From an uncultured Proteiniphilum sp. (lineage in GTDB: Bacteria > Bacteroidota > Bacteroidia > Bacteroidales > Dysgonomonadaceae), in contig NZ_CALNAT010000196.1 of NCBI RefSeq assembly GCF_937873925.1, forward strand, positions 1-10,198: DNA of 10,198 nucleotides. The letters are read 5' to 3'. Below are positions 1 through 6,275 of the stretch, one piece after another (the first letter of the stretch is position 1; each line of letters starts with the position of its first letter). The notes below the pieces were generated by a model. The model was not told where the DNA came from. It made no database searches and saw only the letters and a list, made by a program, of their open reading frames with translations. Position numbers and translations under genes: made by a program.

Positions 1-1198
1 AGTTAATAGTCCAGTTTGCGCTCCATGCAGGCTGCATGTCTTGATTCCATATTCCCTGAAGATTGGAGGGTTGTGAACCCTCACGAGAACACGAAATCAG
101 CAAATAACGGCCAAATTGAAAATAGAGAGCTGTAAGAGAAGGATCATTACCCGGTTTGTATTGGGCTATCCGTTTGTTTATGGGCAACAATGACTCCGGA
201 GAATCACCAAGATTGATACTTACACGTCCAAACAATTCTGCATAGTCTTTCAAATGCGCTTTGTACAACACCGAATATTTCTTTGCTCCTGCTTTTTTAA
301 TATATTGCTCACAAATGGCCTTTTCATTCTTACCTTCTTTGTAAGGATCCTTATCGAAGCCATTGAAACTGGTTGCTGCTGCATAAATTAGCGTTACGGA
401 AGATGCCTCATCTACTTGCAATTTATTTTCTTTAGCGGTGATTTTGCCATCAGATTCTGTAACCATGAGTCTGCATTCAAAACGCGTTCCTTTTTCGTCT
501 TCATAAACAGGTGGATGCACACCCGTATAATTAGGATCTGTATGACATGGAGCTTGTCCGTTAATTATGACTTGATTTTTCTCAATTCTTGCTGTATGCC
601 TTATTTGGCTTTCTAAACCTACAGTAAACCCAATTGAGTTTTTTTTATCAGAAGTGATGCGCATTACAATTACCTGATCGGGGAACGATGCAAATAATTC
701 ACGTTTGTAATTTATCCCATTTTGAGTATAAGTTAGAGTTAAGACGCCTCTGTTTAAATCCAGCTCTCTTCGATAATTGGAAACATCTCCCGTCATGGAC
801 CAGTTAAGCAAAATATCAGCCAAAGGCATGTAATTTTGGTTCCAGGGACCTAAAAGATGTTTATTAATCAAATTTTGTGCTTCTTCGGTTTTCTCTTCGA
901 GCAATAACTGTCTGATTTCGGGTAAGTGCTTATGTGTGCCCGGTCTTTGCAAATCTCTGGGTTCACCGCTCCAAAAGGTGTCATCGTTAGTTCGTATGGT
1001 GTCCACTTTTACTCCACCATATATCATTGCACCCATACGTCCGTTTCCTACAGGAGTTCCTTCATACCAAGAGTCAGCAGGACTATCCATGTACATAACG
1101 CTAGACGATGGAACAATTGCTGTTTTCTTTGTTACTTCGCATGATATACTTAGAATAAAAAAAGCACAACATGCAGCTTTAAGGATAATGGAATTCAT
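1..1198 (-). CDS. GH95 family glycoside hydrolase (alpha-L-fucosidase / alpha-L-galactosidase type), C-terminal part outside window
   Basis: I translated this frame directly: it is open from an ATG at 1198 to the left edge, giving 399 residues with no stop. The N-terminus is a lipoprotein-type signal (hydrophobic residues 8-19, Cys20 in LSISC), so the protein is probably membrane-anchored in the periplasm or on the outer membrane. Residues 45-80 carry the GH95 N-terminal signature (EGTPVGNGRMGAM, then NDDTFWSG). Further GH95 blocks are YMPLADILL (123-131), YRRELDL (142-148), SFPDQVIVMRI (171-181), AAATSF (273-278), and LYFQFGRYLLIS followed by NLQGIW near 358-384. The visible part is the beta-sandwich domain, the linker and the start of the (alpha/alpha)6 barrel. 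The last residue, Asn399 in WTIN, probably matches the first of the two catalytic Asn of GH95; the acid and base residues lie outside. Known GH95 enzymes are inverting and release alpha-1,2-L-fucose or alpha-L-galactose, and which applies cannot be told here. It is the last visible gene of the operon. The family call is firm. Confidence 0.95.
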   Translation of the reverse strand, partial: MNSIILKAACCAFFILSISCEVTKKTAIVPSSSVMYMDSPADSWYEGTPVGNGRMGAMIYGGVKVDTIRTNDDTFWSGEPRDLQRPGTHKHLPEIRQLLLEEKTEEAQNLINKHLLGPWNQNYMPLADILLNWSMTGDVSNYRRELDLNRGVLTLTYTQNGINYKRELFASFPDQVIVMRITSDKKNSIGFTVGLESQIRHTARIEKNQVIINGQAPCHTDPNYTGVHPPVYEDEKGTRFECRLMVTESDGKITAKENKLQVDEASSVTLIYAAATSFNGFDKDPYKEGKNEKAICEQYIKKAGAKKYSVLYKAHLKDYAELFGRVSINLGDSPESLLPINKRIAQYKPGNDPSLTALYFQFGRYLLISCSREGSQPSNLQGIWNQDMQPAWSANWTIN

Positions 1199-1309
1199 AT
1201 ATTCGTATTGTATGTCTAATTTTTTAAATACTAATTCGCATAAATAATAATTCGTTTCATCTCTATTTCTTTTGTACAGAATTTTCATTTTTCATCTTTT
1301 ATTATGTAA
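1199..1309 (-). other. 111-base intergenic gap, no recognised signal
   Basis: This AT-rich gap lies between the stop of the GH95-like gene and the ATG of the GH95 gene. No TAnnTTTG-type Bacteroidota promoter, convincing hairpin or U-run terminator is visible on the coding strand. The only in-gap reading frame starting with ATG (1295-1263) encodes ten residues and is not credible as a gene. Read-through transcription from upstream is the simplest view. Confidence 0.6.
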
Positions 1310-3802
1310 TTACTTCAATATTCGTATACTTATTACATCACCCTTTTCAGTTTGTAAATTAATAGTCTTGTCATGCATCTCCATTATTGACGTATGAGAG
1401 TTTTTATCAAGAGAAAGTTTTTTATTTATAATCCATGGTAATTCTACTTGAATACTTCCTCCGACTTCACTTATAATCTCAACATATTCTATCATTCCAT
1501 CTTTTAAAGAAGCGCTGATTAGAAAACCTCCTTTTGTCCTAAGGGTATGAAATTCAGCATCAATATTCTTAGACCAATTTGGGAATAATTTTATTAAATT
1601 ATTATTATAGCTTTGTAACAGACATTCATTTATTACAGCAGGTAATGCAAAATTTTCAAACCATATTCCCATATTGTCCATGTACCCATAATTGCTCAAG
1701 TCATTATATCTTCCGTTTACTTGCAAAACTCTGTCAGAAGCAGTACCATTAGGCAATAAACAATAAGATATTTGTCTTTTAAATTTATCCAAATCAAGCA
1801 TTCCAATACGTGCTGCTTGAAAATTTAACATGATGAGGTCGTTTCCTCCTTCATTTTGTTGGTTTCTAAAAGAGTTTCTTACTATATCCACAGATTCAGG
1901 CTTTGTATAAAACTCATGATCTTCACCTGGAAAAACTGCAAACAGAGGTAGTGGCACATTATAAACAACGTTACTGAGTTCACTTGGTGTTGAAACAAGA
2001 ACTTCTCCATATTCCTCAGAAATGGCTGTGGGATATTCCGGATAATTTAATAATATATCATTAATATCGTCAATTAGTTTTTTCTCCTGAAGATTCTTAT
2101 CTAAAATATTTGCCGCCTCAATAAAAGCTTTAAAAATAAATTTGGTCAGAGAAAGATCAACATTGCAATCATAGTTGTTCTTAAATCCGGGGCGTAATCC
2201 ATATAATTCCGGAGGCACGGTTGAAAAAATGTGATAATTATTGTCACCCCATTGATTTCCACGAGCTACAGGCCTTTTCATATAAGCCACTAAAAATTCT
2301 ACTGCAGCTTTAATAGGTTCAAATGCCCTGTTCTTAAGAAAATCGACATCTCCACTATAAAGGTAGTGCCACCATAATCCCTGTACTGCCCATGGAGTTT
2401 CACTAACTTGCCAGCCCCATGTAGGAACAGGATATGGATTGATACTCATTTCTACTGGATATGCGCTATGGGGAAAAAAGGCTCCGGGTAAATTATAATA
2501 TTCTTCTGCCCATTTTTTACTTATATTCATTAAAAATTCAATCAATTCAACATAAGAAAGATTCTTATCAAGATGATTACTCGAGTAGGTTAACCAAAAG
2601 GGTTGTTGCGTATTATAATTCATATGATAATCCCCATGCCACGCAGTGCCTATATTCCTATAACTCCAATTCGCAAAAAGCCCGGGTGTGCTGACTCCCT
2701 TTTTAACTGCGCAATTAAAAAAATAGAGATTGCGATACCATATCTGCTCTAAAAAATCATCATTTATAAAAACGCCAGATTTTTTCCAATATTCTTCCCA
2801 AACAAGATTGTTTTTTAGAAATTTATTATCAAAATCCGTATCATTTATTTTGACGACTGTATTATCGACAGTGTTTAAATCAGAATATAATCCTTCTTCT
2901 AATGAAACACACCCCAGCAGAAATCCGTCCTCTTTTGGAAAAGAGACTTCCAAAGGATTCATATCTTGTAAAACTCCACTCCAGTTTATTTTTTTTGTTT
3001 TTTCCAAAGTTGAATAAAGGTATCCTGATAATCTAAAGAATTTGTCTTTAGGATGCCTTATTTCTTTATTATAGTTTTCAGGCTCTTCGAATGGTAGAAT
3101 TTGCAAAAAAGACACATAGCCCAGATCAAGGTTTTCTTGAATTTTAAATTTTGGAAACTCAGTCGGTGTCTCAGGATCTGGAATTAGCCTTACTCGGTCA
3201 AATATATTCCGATATAAATTATTATCTTGGTCCACTAAACGAATCAACAGTTTATCTTCTGACATATCTATAAAAAGCTGGAGAGTAACACTATCTCCAT
3301 TTGCAACCAAGATATAAACTTCACACATTCCATTAGAAACATCTAACTTATGACCTAATAATTCGGCCTTTCTTCTGTCAAATCCTAATAATAGAGAGCC
3401 ACAAGGGAAAGGACGCGGATAGGGTTTTCTATAATTTTCCTGTGTCATATTACTATATTCAAGATACCATTTATCTTCAGTAAGTAATTTCAAAGTATCG
3501 GGAATTAACTTTATCTTATTAAAAACTTCATTAAAGGTTCCTATTTTAGCCTTGTTATTTTCGGATACTCTGATATCCCAAACATTGTTATGCCCAAAGT
3601 GTACAAGTACCCCATCAGGTCGTGTAGTGACAACTGCTCCCATACCTCCATTGCCCAACAACGCACCTTCGAAGAAATTTGTAGCCGGCTTTTGTATTTC
3701 AATTGCATGTAACTTTGCTCTTTGATAGGAGGATAAACTCTTTTGGGCAGGACAAAAAGTGTTTAATAAAAAGAAAAAGAAAAAAAACAATAAATTTCTC
3801 AT
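1310..3802 (-). CDS. Divergent GH95-like (alpha/alpha)6-barrel glycoside hydrolase, exported, activity unknown
   Basis: This is a complete 830-residue protein. A Sec signal peptide with an unusual run of six Phe (6-11) ends in CPA, so cleavage near Ala19 and periplasmic location are likely. The layout parallels GH95. An N-terminal beta domain opens with EGALLGNGGMGAV (45-57). The barrel holds WHGDYHMNYNTQQPFW (388-403), matching the GH95 catalytic-loop pattern, with Asn395 and Asn397 in the place of the two catalytic Asn. TVPPELYG (528-535) parallels the GH95 SPEN motif, making Glu532 the candidate general acid, and VDLSLTKFIFKAFIEAANIL (548-567) matches the helix after it. Near 711-731, ENFALPAVINECLLQS lines up with the GH95 block beginning DGNFG, but the Asp itself is not conserved: Phe715 or Glu716 is there. 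The C-terminus (756-830) resembles the closing beta domain. The gene is more AT-rich than its neighbours. It lies 38 bases after the DUF5703 gene in the operon. Substrate and mechanism are not assignable; a changed specificity or a non-canonical base is possible. Confidence 0.82.
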   Translation of the reverse strand: MRNLLFFFFFFLLNTFCPAQKSLSSYQRAKLHAIEIQKPATNFFEGALLGNGGMGAVVTTRPDGVLVHFGHNNVWDIRVSENNKAKIGTFNEVFNKIKLIPDTLKLLTEDKWYLEYSNMTQENYRKPYPRPFPCGSLLLGFDRRKAELLGHKLDVSNGMCEVYILVANGDSVTLQLFIDMSEDKLLIRLVDQDNNLYRNIFDRVRLIPDPETPTEFPKFKIQENLDLGYVSFLQILPFEEPENYNKEIRHPKDKFFRLSGYLYSTLEKTKKINWSGVLQDMNPLEVSFPKEDGFLLGCVSLEEGLYSDLNTVDNTVVKINDTDFDNKFLKNNLVWEEYWKKSGVFINDDFLEQIWYRNLYFFNCAVKKGVSTPGLFANWSYRNIGTAWHGDYHMNYNTQQPFWLTYSSNHLDKNLSYVELIEFLMNISKKWAEEYYNLPGAFFPHSAYPVEMSINPYPVPTWGWQVSETPWAVQGLWWHYLYSGDVDFLKNRAFEPIKAAVEFLVAYMKRPVARGNQWGDNNYHIFSTVPPELYGLRPGFKNNYDCNVDLSLTKFIFKAFIEAANILDKNLQEKKLIDDINDILLNYPEYPTAISEEYGEVLVSTPSELSNVVYNVPLPLFAVFPGEDHEFYTKPESVDIVRNSFRNQQNEGGNDLIMLNFQAARIGMLDLDKFKRQISYCLLPNGTASDRVLQVNGRYNDLSNYGYMDNMGIWFENFALPAVINECLLQSYNNNLIKLFPNWSKNIDAEFHTLRTKGGFLISASLKDGMIEYVEIISEVGGSIQVELPWIINKKLSLDKNSHTSIMEMHDKTINLQTEKGDVISIRILK

Positions 3803-3840
3803 TCTTGTTGAATTTTTTAATTGTCAATAACTACATTTTT
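3803..3840 (-). other. 38-base intergenic gap between the DUF5703 and GH95-like genes
   Basis: The short A/T-rich spacer has no promoter or terminator that I can see. An A-rich leader just before the ATG at 3802 fits Bacteroidota initiation, which depends little on Shine-Dalgarno pairing. The spacing supports co-transcription. Confidence 0.6.
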
Positions 3841-6150
3841 TTAATTATAGGGAGAGCAGATAATAATATCATCTTTTCTTGAGGCAGGCGTCACTTCTAA
3901 TGACTTTATCTCACCTTTTACCACTTTCCCCGTAATTATAGTGTTTTGGGGAGCATGTAGTTTAAAATTGATATCCCATTCTTCAGGCCATGCCGGTAAC
4001 AGGTAAATTTTATCAGAATATAAATCAGTTTGCAATAACATTGACTGGAATGCTTTCATCAATACTCCCCCGTGATCCTGATCGGGAACCCAATCGTAGT
4101 TAGGACCCCAAAAGGCCGGGAACCTGGAGTTTTTATCAAAAGTTGTTGCCCTGGCCACTATATTGTCTTTTGCCTGGTCGGTCAGTCCCAGATAGGCCAT
4201 AAAAATATCATCTTGTCGCCAACCCGAATTTCCTTTATCGGATCGTAGTTTTAATGCGTTCATTGCCCAATCGATATTAGGTTTGTCTATCGAATAAAGC
4301 CTAAAAGGAAAGATTGCATATAGTTCGGGATTTTCAACATTCCTTTTATTACTAAAAATTCGAGCCGGAGCAAGTGTTGTTCCTAATTCTGTTTCATGAA
4401 CCGGAATATCGGGTATTCTGTTTTTGATTGTCTCCCAAAAATCGATATTTGTCCTTTTAATTTCTGAGTCAGGAAGCTGTAAGAGTCGTTGAGTTATGTT
4501 CCTTAAGCCTGCAATTTCAGGCAAAGGATCAGTACAGTCCCACCAGGTTTCCAAAGCCTGGGAAGGATTCATAACCCATTTTCCTTCTTCATTTATTTTA
4601 TAATAGTTGTCAAAAAACTTCATTACATCATTGGCAACCGGAATTATTTTCTCTTTTAAGAAAACCTGATCGGATAAGAAGTCATAATAATCGAGCATCA
4701 TATGAACTAACTCCGGCCCTGCTACCCATTCCCATTTATGCCATCTGCTATCCTGCAGCTTATCTGCACGCTCTTCCATTTTTATCCAACCATAATCATT
4801 TGTAAAACAAGATCCCCAGAAATACATGCATTCAGGGAAATAGGCACCCTCAAAATTGAAATACTTATTGGTTCTGTATTTACACAGATTATAAATATCA
4901 TCCGCATACATCTTAAAAAAAGGTTGGATAAGATCAAAATCTCCTGAAGTATTCAAACTGATATAGGGCAGCCGGGTGTTCTGCCACCAATATCCAGGCC
5001 CCCAACGGCGATAGTCGGGGTCTCCGGAGGTTCCTTCCGCGGGTACTGTGAAAATTGACCCATTGAATTTAATCGGATAATTTCCTCTTCCTGCCGATGC
5101 TGTGATAAATCTTTGAAGCGCATACCCCCTTGATACGAAGAATGCACTGCTATCATCAGGGTTTGAAACTTCATTATTCGTGGCATCCATCCAGCTTCTA
5201 TCCCAGAATTGAACCCACCATTCCTTATGTTTCTTGTCTCTTTCCCTAAATGATTTCGAAGCGATTTCCCTGGATAACACCTCTATTTCATTTTGCCATT
5301 CTTCGGGCAGGGAAGGATGTTTTGTCAAAACATATATTTCAACTCTTGCATCTTTTGATGTAGACGTCCGCAGTTCGTAATCACTGACTTTTTCGCCTTT
5401 TGTCCCTTTAATAATTGCGCCAAAAGTGCGATGAAGGATAGGGTCTGTCTCAAAAAAGCCTGATAGGCCTTGCAGTTCGTTGGTAATATCAAATCCAACC
5501 GATTTTTTGTTATGGTGCAGCCAGCCAATATAATGGTTGTTTCCATCTATTACCTGATCAGGCTCAACAATTACACGCTCATTTAAGAGACCCGGCTTGG
5601 AGCGGTTTTCCAGTAAGTCACTTGCACTTACTTCAGGTAAATCATAAGGTTCGGTTCTCCAAGATTCCATGTTCGCACTGAACTGGACCGGTGTGTCACC
5701 GTGGGAATCCACATAAATAACCGGGTTGTTGGCATCGACCCAAACTGAAACACCTATATTGTGCTTTTTCCCCTGCAAATTTCCCTGAGAGGTGATGATA
5801 ATTTTACCGCTCAACAAGTCTAGTTCTTGTTTAAAATCGCAATCATCAAAAATAATTTGAGGTTCAGTTTTAATTCTGACCTTTCCTACTTTCAGCAATC
5901 TCCCGTTATCACCCCATGAGTCGGTTTTACCAATGTAAAAACATATATCCCCTGTTTGTTCTACCCATACGTTCAATCCGATTTCTCCATTTCCTACGGG
6001 CATTGAGCCGGAGTGATCAGGGGAAGGAGAAGTCCAGACAACATTATATTTGTTTATAGAGGAATTTATTGATTTTCCAGTATATGCTTCTGCACAACTT
6101 ATGAAAATCATTACAACAAAAAAATAGAAAATAAACCTTTTTTTCATCAT
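3841..6150 (-). CDS. DUF5703 domain protein, putative exported glycoside hydrolase of the GH95-like superfamily
   Basis: This is a complete 769-residue protein. The start is ATG at 6150 or the adjacent ATG at 6147 (MMKKRF). A strong hydrophobic segment (6-18) is followed by Cys19 in FISCAEA, so it is either a lipoprotein or cleaved after AEA; the sequence does not decide. Residues 34-95 are the DUF5703 N-terminal domain as I recognise it: YNVVWTSPS, then SGSMPVGNGEIGLNVWVE, then YIGKTDSWGDNGRLLKVGKV. A linker rich in charged and Trp residues (300-320) leads to a helical catalytic-like domain with KFNGSIFTV (361-369), RRWGPGYWWQNTRLPY (381-396), SGDFDL (402-407), PSQALETWWD (529-538), GWRQDD (643-648) and VPDQDHGGV (688-696). 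A final LLPAWPEEWDINFKLHA segment (717-733) resembles the GH95/GH65-like closing beta domain. By position I infer Glu534 as general acid and Asp690 or Asp692 as base. The enzymatic role is inferred from fold features and PUL context; I know of no activity that I can assign with confidence. Confidence 0.88.
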   Translation of the reverse strand: MMKKRFIFYFFVVMIFISCAEAYTGKSINSSINKYNVVWTSPSPDHSGSMPVGNGEIGLNVWVEQTGDICFYIGKTDSWGDNGRLLKVGKVRIKTEPQIIFDDCDFKQELDLLSGKIIITSQGNLQGKKHNIGVSVWVDANNPVIYVDSHGDTPVQFSANMESWRTEPYDLPEVSASDLLENRSKPGLLNERVIVEPDQVIDGNNHYIGWLHHNKKSVGFDITNELQGLSGFFETDPILHRTFGAIIKGTKGEKVSDYELRTSTSKDARVEIYVLTKHPSLPEEWQNEIEVLSREIASKSFRERDKKHKEWWVQFWDRSWMDATNNEVSNPDDSSAFFVSRGYALQRFITASAGRGNYPIKFNGSIFTVPAEGTSGDPDYRRWGPGYWWQNTRLPYISLNTSGDFDLIQPFFKMYADDIYNLCKYRTNKYFNFEGAYFPECMYFWGSCFTNDYGWIKMEERADKLQDSRWHKWEWVAGPELVHMMLDYYDFLSDQVFLKEKIIPVANDVMKFFDNYYKINEEGKWVMNPSQALETWWDCTDPLPEIAGLRNITQRLLQLPDSEIKRTNIDFWETIKNRIPDIPVHETELGTTLAPARIFSNKRNVENPELYAIFPFRLYSIDKPNIDWAMNALKLRSDKGNSGWRQDDIFMAYLGLTDQAKDNIVARATTFDKNSRFPAFWGPNYDWVPDQDHGGVLMKAFQSMLLQTDLYSDKIYLLPAWPEEWDINFKLHAPQNTIITGKVVKGEIKSLEVTPASRKDDIIICSPYN

Positions 6151-6275
6151 ATCTGAATAGGTTTGAAGAATAAATAGCTCAACAAGTCTTTATTTAATTA
6201 AAAAATCATTGTTAATCTTTAGGATCTTGTTGAGCTATCGTTGTTATTATTTACTATTGTTAGTTCAAATCAGAA
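6151..6275 (-). other. 125-base intergenic gap between the SusD-like and DUF5703 genes
   Basis: This gap separates the nutrient-uptake pair from the enzyme genes. It contains the inverted repeat annotated at 6174-6238 and is otherwise AT-rich. I found no TAnnTTTG promoter element on the coding strand: the only TTTG there is preceded by CTGA, not TAnn. No small gene is evident. Confidence 0.6.
6174..6238 (-). repeat. Perfect 13-bp inverted repeat (potential mRNA hairpin) after the SusD-like gene
   Basis: The arms are 6174-6186 (ATAGCTCAACAAG on the plus strand) and 6226-6238 (CTTGTTGAGCTAT), with a 39-base AT-rich spacer. All 13 positions pair. In the transcript (minus strand) the hairpin begins 37 bases after the SusD-gene stop codon, ends 23 bases before the DUF5703 start, and is followed by an A/U-rich stretch without a clean U-run. 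The arms are not GC-rich and the loop is long, so an efficient intrinsic terminator is doubtful. A partial terminator, an RNA-processing site or a 3' stabiliser that sets the ratio of SusC/SusD to enzymes is more plausible. The repeat is seen; its function is inferred. Confidence 0.65.

Noticed and set aside
936..1247. Plus-strand open frame of about 100 residues, with an overlapping shorter one at 926-1144
   Set aside because: It lies antisense to the clear GH95 coding frame and has no recognisable motif.
1263..1295. Ten-codon minus-strand frame (MKNENSVQKK) in the gap before the GH95 gene
   Set aside because: It is too short, has no initiation signal, and is no more than expected by chance in AT-rich DNA.
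3803..3811. Nine-base sequence TCTTGTTGA (plus strand) before the GH95-like gene, repeated at 6225-6233 in the hairpin arm
   Set aside because: A nine-base match at two sites without shared spacing to the start codon is weak; it was treated as chance.
6174..6238. Classic intrinsic terminator reading of the inverted repeat
   Set aside because: The stem is not GC-rich, the loop is 39 bases and no clean U-run follows, so only a regulatory or processing role is proposed.
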